Source: Agromyces allii
GTDB taxonomy: Bacteria; Actinomycetota; Actinomycetes; Actinomycetales; Microbacteriaceae
Reading direction: 5' to 3'
Length of the DNA stretch: 64,000 nucleotides
Assembly (NCBI RefSeq): GCF_009749385.1
Contig: NZ_WBIN01000001.1
Coordinates: forward strand, 186,001 to 250,000
Below, piece after piece: positions 8,489-16,210 of this stretch. The notes beneath the pieces were generated by a model. The model had not been told where the DNA came from, did no database searches, and saw nothing but the letters and a program-made list of their open reading frames with translations. The translations under genes were made by a program, and so were the position numbers. Position 1 is the first letter of the stretch. Every line of letters starts with the position of its first letter.

Positions 8489-10048
8489 TCAGGCGCCGCG
8501 TCCGGCGGCCGAACTCGTGGCCTCGACCACGTCTGCGGGCGGCGTGAGCGTGTGCGAGGTCGACGCGGCGGCCGCGGCGTACTCGAACTCGGTCGGCTTG
8601 CGGGTGACGCCGCGTGCGACGAGCAGCGCGAGGGCGATGCCGAGCACGCACCAGATGCCCATCGCGATCGACGACCACGAGAAGGCGTCGGCGAGCGCCA
8701 CGCCTTCGGAGGCGCCGTCGGCGATCCGATTCGCCGAGACCGAGCCGTAGACGGATGCCACGATCGCCGTCATCACGGCGGCACCGACGTACCGCGCCAT
8801 GTTCGAGATGCCCGAGGCGGCGCCGACCTCGCGCGGCTCGACGCACGCGGTCGAGATCGACGAGCACGGCCCGTTCTGCAGGCTCATGCCCGCGGCGACG
8901 CCGATGAGCGGCAGCACGAACAGCGCGTACGTCCAGGACTCCGTCACGAACGCGAGCGCCGCGAACGACACCGACATGATGACGAAGCCGACGGCGATCG
9001 TGGTGCGTACGCCGATGCGGCCCACGATCGGGGTGATGAGCGGCGCGAGCACGACGGCCGCTGCGGCGACCGGGAGGGTCGCGAGGCCGGCCTGGAAGGC
9101 GTCCATGTCGAGCGTCGCCGGGTTCTGGAAGTACAGGCTGACGATGAACATGATGCCGTTGACGGTTCCGGAGCCGAGCAGGATCGACAGCGTCGCACCC
9201 ACGAGCACCTTGTTCTTCAGCAGTGCGAGGTCGAGCAGCGGCGCCTTCACGCTGCGCTCCACGAGCACGAACCCGATGGTCGCGCCGATCGTGATGGCGA
9301 AGCATCCGAGGGTCTGGATCGAGCCCCAGCCCCAGGCGCTGCCGTTCGTGAGCGCGAAGATGAGCGGGGCGAGGATCGCGGCGATGAGCACGGTGCCCGC
9401 GATGTCGATCGACCGCGGCCTCGTCGGGTCGCTGGACTCCAGCACGGCGATGAGCGTCACCGGGATGCAGAGCGCGGCGATCGCCGCGTCGATCCAGAAC
9501 AGCCCCTGCCAGCCGAGCGTCGATGCGAGCAGGCCGCCGACCAGCGGCCCGGCTGCAGCCCCGACCGCGGATGCCGCGCCCCACAGGGTGACCGCGCGCA
9601 TCTGCTCCTTGCCGGTGCTCGAGGCCGACAGCAGGCTCATGCCGCACGCGAGGATCGTCGCGCCCGCCGCACCCTGGATGCAGCGGCCGGCGATCACGCC
9701 GATGCCCTCCTGCGAGAGTGCGATGAGCACGCACGAGGCGATGAAGAGGAGCAGACCGCCGAGGAAGATCTTGCGGCGGCCGAACACGTCGCCGAGGGAC
9801 CCTGACGTGACGATCACGGCGGCGCCCACGAGCGAATAGCCCGTCACCGCCCATTGCAACGTGTCGGTCGGCGTGCCCGTGTCGGCCGAGATCGCGGGGA
9901 TCAGGATCGACACCGCCGAGGTGTTCGCGTTCACCACCAATGCCGAGACCGATGTCGCGATCAGCGCGCCGAGCGCACCTCGCCGTGCGGTCGCAGAACC
10001 CGCCGAACCTACCGAAGTCGTTGCGTCGTCCCCCATGGGGATCTTCAT
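8489..10048 (-). CDS. DHA2-family MFS efflux transporter (14 helices)
   Basis: About 519 residues with some 14 hydrophobic helices, the DHA2 drug:H+ antiporter layout. The motif-A-like loop is GSLGDVFGRRKIFLGG, motif C-like G/P-rich helices follow, and the second half contains long hydrophobic pairs. The C terminus is a 40-residue hydrophilic tail rich in Ala and Thr. Known relatives export dyes, antiseptics, antibiotics or small metabolites. I placed the start at ATG 10048; an in-frame ATG at 10036 is close, and neither has a clear ribosome site. It lies 88 bp downstream of the alcohol dehydrogenase on the same strand and may be the last gene of that transcript, or separate. Confidence 0.88.
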   Translation of the reverse strand: MKIPMGDDATTSVGSAGSATARRGALGALIATSVSALVVNANTSAVSILIPAISADTGTPTDTLQWAVTGYSLVGAAVIVTSGSLGDVFGRRKIFLGGLLLFIASCVLIALSQEGIGVIAGRCIQGAAGATILACGMSLLSASSTGKEQMRAVTLWGAASAVGAAAGPLVGGLLASTLGWQGLFWIDAAIAALCIPVTLIAVLESSDPTRPRSIDIAGTVLIAAILAPLIFALTNGSAWGWGSIQTLGCFAITIGATIGFVLVERSVKAPLLDLALLKNKVLVGATLSILLGSGTVNGIMFIVSLYFQNPATLDMDAFQAGLATLPVAAAAVVLAPLITPIVGRIGVRTTIAVGFVIMSVSFAALAFVTESWTYALFVLPLIGVAAGMSLQNGPCSSISTACVEPREVGAASGISNMARYVGAAVMTAIVASVYGSVSANRIADGASEGVALADAFSWSSIAMGIWCVLGIALALLVARGVTRKPTEFEYAAAAASTSHTLTPPADVVEATSSAAGRGA

Positions 10049-10136
10049 ACCACCGCGGCGGGCGGCAGTGCCGGAAGCGCGCGCACGGCGGGCACCGGTT
10101 CGAGCGCGCCTTCGCGCGGGTGCAGCGGCAGATGCG

Positions 10137-11150
10137 TCAACGCCGCGGGTCGACGTGGATCTTCGGGCCGAGGCCCGCACCCTCCGGTCGACCGCCGGCG
10201 AGCACGTCGCCGACCTCGTCGAGGCCGATGGTCGCCGCGACGAGCGGCCTCGGGTCGACGGCGCCCGAGGCGTAGCGGTCGATCGTGCCGGCGAGCCCGG
10301 GCGACGCGCTCAGCACGCCGACGGCGGTGACGTCCTTGAGGGCCAGCATCCGGGTGTCGACGAGGCTGGGGCTTCCGGCGAGACCGATGTAGACGACTCG
10401 ACCCGAGGGCTCGACGAGGTCGAGCGCCCTGGCCGGCAGCGCCGGCGCGTTCGAGGCGTCGATGACGGCGTCCCACGGCAGCTCCGGCAGGTCGCCATCG
10501 GTCCAGACGCCGTCGAACCCGAGCGATCCGGCGTAGTCGAGCGAGCGTCGCGACCGCCCCATGAGGTGCACTTCGGCACCCTGCGACTGCGCGAACATCG
10601 CGGCGAGCAGGCCGATCGTGCCGGGGCCGAGCACGAGCACGCGGTCGCCCTCCGAGACCTCCGCACCCCGCACGGAACGCAGTGCGTTGCCGCCCGGCTC
10701 CACGAGCGCGCCGAGCCTGTCGTCGACCGTGTCGGGCAGCGCGTGCAGCGCGGAGACGGGCATCGCCAGCTGCTCGGCGAGGGCACCCGGGAAGCCGTTG
10801 CGGATGCCGACCTCGTCGCGGAACTCGCACACGTGCTGATGCCCGGCGAGGCAGCGCCGGCATCGACCGCACCCGAGCATGGTGTCGCCGGTGACGCGAC
10901 GACCGATCCACCCCGGATCGACGCCGTCGCCGGCCGCGACCACTGTGCCCATCCACTCGTGGCCGAGCCGCAGCGGGTACTCCGCATGCCCCTCGTGGAG
11001 GTACTGCATCTCGCCGGTGTAGAACTCGACGTCCGTGCCGCACACCCCGACGCGCGCGACGTCGATCACGACGTGTCCGGCCGCCGCGACGGGCGGCGCG
11101 ACATCCTGAATCTCGAACTCGCGCGGCCCGCTGAGCACGAAGGCGCGCAT
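10137..11150 (-). CDS. Zinc-dependent alcohol/polyol dehydrogenase (MDR family)
   Basis: A 337-residue medium-chain dehydrogenase. Catalytic zinc ligands are in GVCGTD and GHEWMG; the structural zinc loop has four Cys (CGRCRRCLAGHQHVC). The Rossmann fold has LGPGTIGLLAA. Relatives include threonine, sorbitol, galactitol and sugar dehydrogenases. Its ATG overlaps the lactonase stop (TGATG), so the two are translated together. With the lactonase and the divergent dehydratase this suggests an oxidative sugar or sugar-acid pathway, with this enzyme doing the first oxidation or a later alcohol oxidation. The exact sugar is not determined. Confidence 0.88.
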   Translation of the reverse strand: MRAFVLSGPREFEIQDVAPPVAAAGHVVIDVARVGVCGTDVEFYTGEMQYLHEGHAEYPLRLGHEWMGTVVAAGDGVDPGWIGRRVTGDTMLGCGRCRRCLAGHQHVCEFRDEVGIRNGFPGALAEQLAMPVSALHALPDTVDDRLGALVEPGGNALRSVRGAEVSEGDRVLVLGPGTIGLLAAMFAQSQGAEVHLMGRSRRSLDYAGSLGFDGVWTDGDLPELPWDAVIDASNAPALPARALDLVEPSGRVVYIGLAGSPSLVDTRMLALKDVTAVGVLSASPGLAGTIDRYASGAVDPRPLVAATIGLDEVGDVLAGGRPEGAGLGPKIHVDPRR

Positions 11151-12070
11151 CAGGCGCGCCCGGTTTCGGTGGCGCTGAAGACAGTGAGGGCGGATGTCGC
11201 CCACGAGGTGGTGGGAACGCCCCGGGTCGCCACCTCCGCGAGGAACAGCCGCCCGGCGTCGGGGTACCGTCGTCGCTCCCCGTCGTCCAGATCGCGCGAG
11301 GCGGTCGTGATGAGCAGCCGATCGAGGTCATCGCCCACGAAGGCGACGCTCGAGACGTGCGGCGCCGCAACGCGCACCGTGTCGGCCGGCACGCCGTCGG
11401 GCGTGAACGAGCGCACCTCGCCACCGCCCCAGATCGCCACCCAGAGATGGCCGCGAACGTCGACGCAGATGCCGTCGGGGTAGCCGTCCTCGACGTGCAG
11501 GTGCCGTCGGCGGGGTCCGACCCCGCCGGTCGCGGCGTCGTAGTCGCGAACCCAGACGATGCCGGGCATCGTGTCGGTGCTGTACATCAGCGTGCCGTCG
11601 GGCGACCAGGCGATGCCGTTCGAGAGATCGAGGTCGGCGTCGAGCGTGGTGAGCGCCCCGTCGTGCTCGAGCCGGAGGAGTCGTTCGCCGCCGCCTCGGT
11701 CGTCGAGCGCGAGCGTGCCGACCACGAATCGACCGTCGGGATCGCAGGCGCCGTCGTTCGATCGGCTGTCGATGCCGGGCGCGACGATGATCGGCCCGTC
11801 GAGGCGCTCGCCGTCGGCCGTCACGAAGACGAACCGATCGTGCGCGGCGACGAGCAGACCGCCATCGACTGCGGGCACGGCAGCCCCGACCCGGCCGTCG
11901 AAGCGCACCTGCCGGGTCGGCCGGATCCCGTCGCCGTCGAGGCGGCCCTCGAACACGATGCCGAGCTCGACGTCGATCCACAGCACGGTCGACGTCTCGG
12001 CGATCCAGACCGGACCTTCGGCGAGCACGTGGGTGTCCGGCGACGCGGGCACGGCGTGGAACTCGGTCAC
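11150..12070 (-). CDS. SMP-30/gluconolactonase family sugar lactonase
   Basis: A 306-residue six-bladed beta-propeller of the SMP-30/regucalcin family. The metal-site Glu is in VLAEGPVW, the Asn ligands in RSNDGACDPDGRFVVGT and LSNGIAWSPDG, and the Asp in YPDGICVD. Members open sugar lactones to acids. It starts at a GTG and is translationally coupled to the dehydrogenase, so the pair plausibly oxidises an aldose and hydrolyses the lactone. No signal peptide is visible, so a cytoplasmic location is likely. Confidence 0.9.
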   Translation of the reverse strand: MTEFHAVPASPDTHVLAEGPVWIAETSTVLWIDVELGIVFEGRLDGDGIRPTRQVRFDGRVGAAVPAVDGGLLVAAHDRFVFVTADGERLDGPIIVAPGIDSRSNDGACDPDGRFVVGTLALDDRGGGERLLRLEHDGALTTLDADLDLSNGIAWSPDGTLMYSTDTMPGIVWVRDYDAATGGVGPRRRHLHVEDGYPDGICVDVRGHLWVAIWGGGEVRSFTPDGVPADTVRVAAPHVSSVAFVGDDLDRLLITTASRDLDDGERRRYPDAGRLFLAEVATRGVPTTSWATSALTVFSATETGRA

Positions 12071-12139
12071 GACGGGGGCCTCTTCGATCCGCCGTCGACG
12101 AGAAGGGGCAGCCGCATCGCCCCGACGGCGGGGTCGACC

Positions 12140-12173
12140 TTGGCGTTCATGGTGCTCCAGATGTTATGCATAA
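12140..12173. promoter_or_regulatory. Dehydratase promoter with perfect 10-bp palindromic operator
   Basis: Between the divergent lactonase and dehydratase genes lies TTATGCATAA (12164-12173), a perfect palindrome that is very AT-rich for this genome. A -35-like TTGGCG (12140-12145) is 19 bp upstream of TATGCA (12165-12170), so the palindrome overlaps the likely -10. This is the layout expected of a repressor site, for example a GntR/FCD-type regulator; no such regulator is encoded next to it. Confidence 0.55.
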
Positions 12174-12198
12174 GTCCTGACCTACGGAAGAAGACCCC

Positions 12199-13914
12199 GT
12201 GACCGAGCATCGCAGCTCCGAGTGGTACGCCGGCACCGACCGCAACGCCTACATCCATCGCGCGTGGATGCGGCGCGGTCTGCCCGAGAACGCGTTCGAC
12301 GGCCGCCCGCACATCGCGATCGCGAACACCGCCTCCGACCTGACGCCGTGCAACGCGCACCTGAACGAGGTCATGGAGTCGGTCAAGGCCGGGATCTTCG
12401 AAGCCGGCGGCATTCCGCTGAACCTGCCCGTCGTCTCGCTCGGCGAGACCCAGGTGCGCCCGACCGCGATGCTCTGGCGGAACATGGCGGCGATGGCGAC
12501 CGAGGAGATGCTGCGCGCCAACCCGATCGACGGCGTCGTCCTGCTCGGAGGCTGCGACAAGACCATCCCGAGCCTGCTGATGGCCGCGGCATCCGTCGAC
12601 CTGCCCGCGATCGTCGTGCCCGGCGGGCCGATGAAGACCGGCACGTTCCAGGGCGTGCCGCTCGGCTGCGGCACCGACGTCTGGCGACTCAGCGAGGAGG
12701 TGCGTGCCGGAACCCTGAGCGAGGAGCAGTTCCTGAAGAGCGAGTCCTCGATGATCAGCAGCCGGGGCCATTGCAACACGATGGGCACGGCCTCGACGAT
12801 GGCGCTCGTCGCCGAGGCGCTCGGCACGATCATCCCGGGCCTGGCCGGCACGTCGGCCGTCGACAGCCGCCTGCTCGAGCAGTCCCACGAGACCGGACGC
12901 CTCATCGTCGACCTCGTCGAGGCCGACCGACGGCCGAGCTCCTTCCTCACGAAGGGCTCGTTCCGGAACGCCATCGTGGCGCTCGCGGCGATCGGCGGAT
13001 CGACGAACGCCGTCGTGCACCTGCTCGCGATCGCCGGACGGCTCGGCATCGACCTCACGCTCGACGACTTCGACGCGATCGGGTCCGGCGTGCCGCTCCT
13101 GGTCGACCTGCAGCCCGCCGGCCGGTTCCTCATGGACGACTTCCAGCGCGCAGGCGGCCTGCTCTCGGTACTGCGCGAGGTGCAGGACCTCCTCGACCCG
13201 ACCGCGCTGACGGTGACCGGCAGGCCGCTCGTCGACGCCCTCGGCAGCGCGCGCATCTGGGACCACGAGGTCATCCGCGTTCGAGAGACCCCCCTGATTC
13301 CGGATGCCGGCATCGCCGTGCTCCGCGGCAACCTCGCGCCCGACGGCGCGATCATCAAGCCCGCCGCGGCCTCGGCGCACCTGCTCTCGCACCGCGGCCG
13401 CGCCGTGGTCTTCGACAGCATCGAGGACCTGCACGCCCGCATCGACGACCCCGACCTCGACGTGGACGCCGACTCGATCCTCGTGCTCCGCGGATGCGGG
13501 CCCAGGGGCTACCCCGGCATGCCCGAGGTCGCGAACATGCCGCTGCCGAAGAAACTGCTCGAACAGGGCCTTCGCGACATGGTGCGCATCTGCGACGGCC
13601 GCATGAGCGGCACCGCCTACGGCACCGTCGTGCTCCACGTCACCCCGGAGGCCGCAGCGGGCGGGCCGCTCGGCATCGTGCAGACGGGCGACTGGATCAC
13701 GCTCGACGTGCCGAACCGCACGCTCGACCTCGACGTCGACCCCGACGAACTCGACCGACGCCGCCCCGATCGGGCCACCGCCGACGGCTTCGCGAACCCC
13801 CGGCGCGGATGGGAGCGCCTCTACGTCGACCATGTGATGCAGGCCGACACGGGCGCCGACCTCGATTTCCTGCGGGGGTCCAGCGGCGACCGGGTCTCCC
13901 GCGAGTCGCACTAG
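12199..13914 (+). CDS. IlvD/EDD-family sugar-acid dehydratase
   Basis: A 571-residue dehydratase of the IlvD/EDD superfamily. The three Fe-S cluster Cys positions are in TPCNAHL, GGCDKTIPS and GHCNTMGTAST; GGSTNAVVH, GCGPRGYPGMPE and CDGRMSGTAYG are the other family blocks. The C-terminal region differs from branched-chain IlvD and resembles arabonate, xylonate or galactonate dehydratases, which turn sugar acids into 2-keto-3-deoxy acids. The divergent lactonase and dehydrogenase support that role. A GTG start follows an A/G-rich ribosome site. Branched-chain dihydroxy-acid dehydratase is the less likely alternative, because no ilv gene is nearby. No keto-deoxy-acid aldolase is in the window. 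Confidence 0.88.
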   Translation: MTEHRSSEWYAGTDRNAYIHRAWMRRGLPENAFDGRPHIAIANTASDLTPCNAHLNEVMESVKAGIFEAGGIPLNLPVVSLGETQVRPTAMLWRNMAAMATEEMLRANPIDGVVLLGGCDKTIPSLLMAAASVDLPAIVVPGGPMKTGTFQGVPLGCGTDVWRLSEEVRAGTLSEEQFLKSESSMISSRGHCNTMGTASTMALVAEALGTIIPGLAGTSAVDSRLLEQSHETGRLIVDLVEADRRPSSFLTKGSFRNAIVALAAIGGSTNAVVHLLAIAGRLGIDLTLDDFDAIGSGVPLLVDLQPAGRFLMDDFQRAGGLLSVLREVQDLLDPTALTVTGRPLVDALGSARIWDHEVIRVRETPLIPDAGIAVLRGNLAPDGAIIKPAAASAHLLSHRGRAVVFDSIEDLHARIDDPDLDVDADSILVLRGCGPRGYPGMPEVANMPLPKKLLEQGLRDMVRICDGRMSGTAYGTVVLHVTPEAAAGGPLGIVQTGDWITLDVPNRTLDLDVDPDELDRRRPDRATADGFANPRRGWERLYVDHVMQADTGADLDFLRGSSGDRVSRESH

Positions 13915-13982
13915 GCGCCGACGGCCTCGGCCGGCGCGGCAACGGCAGCTGCAGCGGCCGGCGCGCGGCGTGCCGCAACGCA

Positions 13983-14020
13983 GAAGAGGCCGGAACGACT
14001 CTCGTCGTTCCGGCCTCTTC
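13983..14020. terminator. Perfect 16-bp hairpin terminator (tRNA-fMet copy 1 / dehydratase)
   Basis: Arms 13983-13998 and 14005-14020 are exact complements with a 6-nt loop. It lies 25 nt downstream of the minus-strand tRNA and about 70 nt after the dehydratase stop, so it can serve both. The outer arm shares the AGAAGAGGCC word with the terminator of the second tRNA-fMet copy. Confidence 0.85.
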
Positions 14021-14044
14021 GATTCGGCATCTGATGCCGTTTCG

Positions 14045-14118
14045 TTGCGGGGACAGGATTTGAACCTGCGACCTCTGGGTTATGAGCCCAGCGAGCTACC
14101 GAACTGCTCCACCCCGCG
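14045..14118 (-). tRNA. Initiator tRNA-fMet (CAU), copy 1
   Basis: The 74-nt gene folds as a full cloverleaf with anticodon CAU. Two initiator hallmarks are present: the unpaired C1/A72 at the top of the acceptor stem (CGCGGGG against CCCCGCA) and three G-C pairs (GGG/CCC) closing the anticodon stem. CCA is not encoded. It differs from the second copy by two bases, both in the T stem, where each copy has one wobble pair at a different position. Confidence 0.96.
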
Positions 14119-14202
14119 CCGTCGGCCCGGGTGAACGGGCCTCTGCTCGATTTCACTGGCCGGGCTGGATGCTCCCGGTCAGGTCTTCGTTGCGCTTCCT
14201 CC

Positions 14203-14208
14203 AGTATA
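14203..14208 (-). promoter_or_regulatory. Candidate -10 box for tRNA-fMet copy 1
   Basis: On the minus strand this reads TATACT, close to the consensus -10 and rare in such GC-rich DNA. It would give a leader of about 75 nt before the tRNA. I see no good -35 hexamer, so the call is tentative. The DNA between here and the tRNA holds no credible gene. Confidence 0.4.
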
Positions 14209-14285
14209 CGGGCTCCGCGAGGGCTCTCCGACCACTCCCGCGCTTCGCCGCCGTCGCCGGTGCCGTCGAAGGCGGTGCCGACGAC

Positions 14286-14540
14286 TCAGTCGCCCGCGCG
14301 CGTGAACAGTCGGGCGATGCGGTTCTGCCAGCTCACCAGCACCCGAGGCGGCCGACCGTGCGCCGGAGCCGAGCCTCGCGGGGAACCGTCGCCGCCATGC
14401 CGCTGCGTGCGAGCCTGGAACGACTCACCGTGACGGCTCGCGCGCTGATGCCCCGTCGGAGCCTCGTGATGCTCGGGAACCCCCGGAATGCGATGCGTCG
14501 CCTCGTGCAGCGCGGCCTCCACCGTGCGATCTCTCGACAT
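14286..14540 (-). CDS. Small basic protein divergent from TetR, unknown function
   Basis: An 84-residue hydrophilic protein rich in Arg, His and Gly, ending WQNRIARLFTRAGD. I do not recognise a family. It looks real because its ATG has a good ribosome site (AAGGGG, 5-6 nt spacing), its codon third positions are GC-rich, and it faces the TetR gene across tandem tetO-like operators. In Tn10-like systems the divergent gene is a tetracycline efflux pump; this protein has no membrane helix and cannot be one. It could be a small DNA/RNA-binding or stress protein, or a remnant. Confidence 0.6.
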   Translation of the reverse strand: MSRDRTVEAALHEATHRIPGVPEHHEAPTGHQRASRHGESFQARTQRHGGDGSPRGSAPAHGRPPRVLVSWQNRIARLFTRAGD

Positions 14541-14583
14541 GGCGCCCCTTCTCTCGTTCGTCGATGGCGGTAGGACCATCGCC

Positions 14584-14618
14584 CTCTACCAGTGATAGAG
14601 AATCTACCACTGATAGAG
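14584..14618. promoter_or_regulatory. Tandem tetO-like operators in TetR divergent promoter
   Basis: Site 1 (14584-14600) reads CTCTACCAGTGATAGAG, one base from the symmetric tetO core CTCTATCAGTGATAGAG. Site 2 (14602-14618) reads ATCTACCACTGATAGAG, with one half-site perfect. Their centres are 18 bp apart. TAGAGT (14614-14619) is a -10 candidate for tetR, and TAGATT on the other strand (14601-14606) for the small divergent gene, so both promoters lie inside the operators. Confidence 0.85.
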
Positions 14619-14651
14619 TCGGAGTTCGCCATACACGTCGAAAGGTCTCCG

Positions 14652-15272
14652 ATGACGCTGGACCGGCAGCAGGTCGTCGCCGAGGCGGTCGCCCTCCTCG
14701 ACGCCGACGGACTCGACGGCGTGACGACCCGCAAGCTCGCCGCCCGCCTCGGCGTGCAGTCGCCGACCCTCTATTGGCACGTGCCGAACAAGGCCGCCCT
14801 CGTCACCGCGATCGCCGACGCGATCCTCGCCGATCTCGTGGGGCGGATGTCGCCGCCCACGCCCGGCGAGACCTGGCAGCAGTGGCTGGCCGACCTCGCA
14901 CGGGCCCTCAGGCGCGCACTGTTGGCGCATCCCGACGGGGCGCGCGTGATCTCCGCCGCGCAACTGTCCGTGTCGATGAACGCCATCTCCGAGCTCGTCA
15001 TGAGCTCGCTCGTCGCCGACGGGGTGCCGCTGCGCCAGGCCCGCGTCATCACCCTCGCCACCGAGCGGTTCACCATCGGGTACGTGCTCGAGGAACAGGC
15101 GCCGCGCCCAGACGAGAAGGCGCTCGAGGGCTGGGATCTCGCCGAGTTCAGCGCCGCGCACCCCACCCTGATCGCCGGGATCACCGACTACTTCGCCGAC
15201 GGTCGCACACCCGACGACCTCTTCGACGACTGCCTCGGCGTCGTCATCGCAGGGGCGGCGGCCACCGCCTGA
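14652..15272 (+). CDS. TetR-family repressor, classical tetracycline-repressor type
   Basis: A 206-residue repressor. The N-terminal HTH (GVTTRKLAARLGVQSPTLYWHV) is almost the recognition region of Tn10-type TetR, and a TetR_C-like domain follows (DGARVISAA, then FTIGYVLEEQ). Aligning from memory, the His100 that helps bind Mg-tetracycline appears replaced by Glu in ATERFTIG, so the ligand may not be tetracycline. The ATG at 14652 follows a GAAAGG ribosome site; an upstream in-frame GTG lies inside operator 1 and is unlikely. It probably represses itself and the divergent small gene. Confidence 0.92.
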   Translation: MTLDRQQVVAEAVALLDADGLDGVTTRKLAARLGVQSPTLYWHVPNKAALVTAIADAILADLVGRMSPPTPGETWQQWLADLARALRRALLAHPDGARVISAAQLSVSMNAISELVMSSLVADGVPLRQARVITLATERFTIGYVLEEQAPRPDEKALEGWDLAEFSAAHPTLIAGITDYFADGRTPDDLFDDCLGVVIAGAAATA

Positions 15273-15355
15273 GGCGGTCCGCGCCGCGCGGCTCGCAGCC
15301 CGCGCCATCCGTCCATCGTTTGCGGAGCATTCAGCACGCCGTCGTCGCGCTGCCG

Positions 15356-15361
15356 TAACAT
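15356..15361 (+). promoter_or_regulatory. Leaderless -10 box for the helix-bundle/PPTase operon
   Basis: TAACAT lies 7 nt before the ATG at 15369, so transcription would begin at or next to the start codon. No ribosome site is present, which fits leaderless translation. Confidence 0.6.
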
Positions 15362-15368
15362 CCTCGCC

Positions 15369-15575
15369 ATGGATCAGAAGAAGGTGTCCGAAGAGAACGC
15401 CGTCGCCGAGGTCGTCGATCGCCTCGCCGAGAGATTCCCATCGGTCGAGAAGACCGAGATCACCCGGATCGTCGCCGATGAGTACGGCGCGTTCGAAGGT
15501 CGGCCGGTCCGAGATTTCGTCCCGGTGCTCACCGAGAAGGGTGCCAAGGAACGCGTGCGGCTGCTCGTCGGGTGA
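15369..15575 (+). CDS. Three-helix-bundle dimerization domain small protein
   Basis: A 68-residue protein with heptad-like helices (VSEENAVAEVVDRLAERFP, then EITRIVADEYGAFEG, then VRDFVPVLTEKGAKERVR). It matches the small actinobacterial three-helix-bundle proteins (DUF3562-like); relatives often sit alone and their role is not known. The stop overlaps the GTG of the PPTase (GTGA), so the two are co-translated. A dimeric partner or regulator role is possible but not shown. Confidence 0.8.
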   Translation: MDQKKVSEENAVAEVVDRLAERFPSVEKTEITRIVADEYGAFEGRPVRDFVPVLTEKGAKERVRLLVG

Positions 15576-16201
15576 TCCGGGCCGATTCGGCGGCGTCGAT
15601 GCGCAGCGTGCGATCGGCGATCGCGACGGCCCGACATCCGCCCCTTCCCGACGACGGCGGCGCACATGACCTGGCACTGCTGAGCGAGGCCGACCTCGAG
15701 CGCTTCGAACGGATGCCGCAAAGCTCGCGCGGCGGCTTTCTGGCGGGTCGTTCGGCGCTCCGCAGCGCAGTGTCACGGCTCACCGGCACGCCTCCGTCGC
15801 AGATCCGGTTCGCGGCATCGTGTCCGGACTGCGGTGAGCAGCACGGACGGCCGACGGTCGTCGGACTCCCGGGAACGCAGGTGAGCCTCGCGCACGCCTC
15901 CGGACTGGCTGTGGCGGTGGCGGCGAACGTCCGCGTCGGAATCGATGCGGAGTCCTCGGCGACCTCGAAGGAGCGGGTCGAGGCGATCCGAGAGGTGACG
16001 CGCCTCCGATCCGGTGACGCCCTGCGTCACTGGGTGCGGATCGAGGCCGTGCTCAAGGCCGATGGGCGAGGCCTGCGAGTCGATCCGGCGGACGTGCGGG
16101 TTCGAGGCTCGATCGCGAACCTGTCGGATTCCGCCCTCCGATACCGACTCCGCCCGGTCGTGCTCAAGGGTCGGGTCTGCGCGGTCGCGTTCGAGGCCTG
16201 A
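15572..16201 (+). CDS. 4'-phosphopantetheinyl transferase, Sfp-type
   Basis: A 209-residue Sfp/AcpT-like enzyme that would move phosphopantetheine from CoA to a carrier-protein Ser. Visible motifs: SLAHASGLAVAV, the Mg-binding GIDAE with Asp125 and Glu127, and the WxxxEAxxKA motif WVRIEAVLKA with Trp154, Glu158 and Lys162. The usual Lys before Glu158 is Ile here. Near residues 80-90 is a CPDCGEQHGRP loop common to this class. It is coupled to the helix-bundle gene and converges with the M1 peptidase-synthetase operon (10-bp gap), so its likely client is the carrier domain of that synthetase (Ser557). Confidence 0.85.
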   Translation: MIRADSAASMRSVRSAIATARHPPLPDDGGAHDLALLSEADLERFERMPQSSRGGFLAGRSALRSAVSRLTGTPPSQIRFAASCPDCGEQHGRPTVVGLPGTQVSLAHASGLAVAVAANVRVGIDAESSATSKERVEAIREVTRLRSGDALRHWVRIEAVLKADGRGLRVDPADVRVRGSIANLSDSALRYRLRPVVLKGRVCAVAFEA

Positions 16202-16210
16202 CGCAGCGGG

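Noticed and set aside
12199-13914. Branched-chain dihydroxy-acid dehydratase IlvD
   Set aside because: The Fe-S motifs are shared by the whole superfamily; the lactonase and dehydrogenase next door favour a sugar-acid dehydratase.
14286-15272. A tetracycline-resistance operon
   Set aside because: The operators and TetR fit, but no efflux pump, ribosomal protection protein or monooxygenase is encoded beside them.
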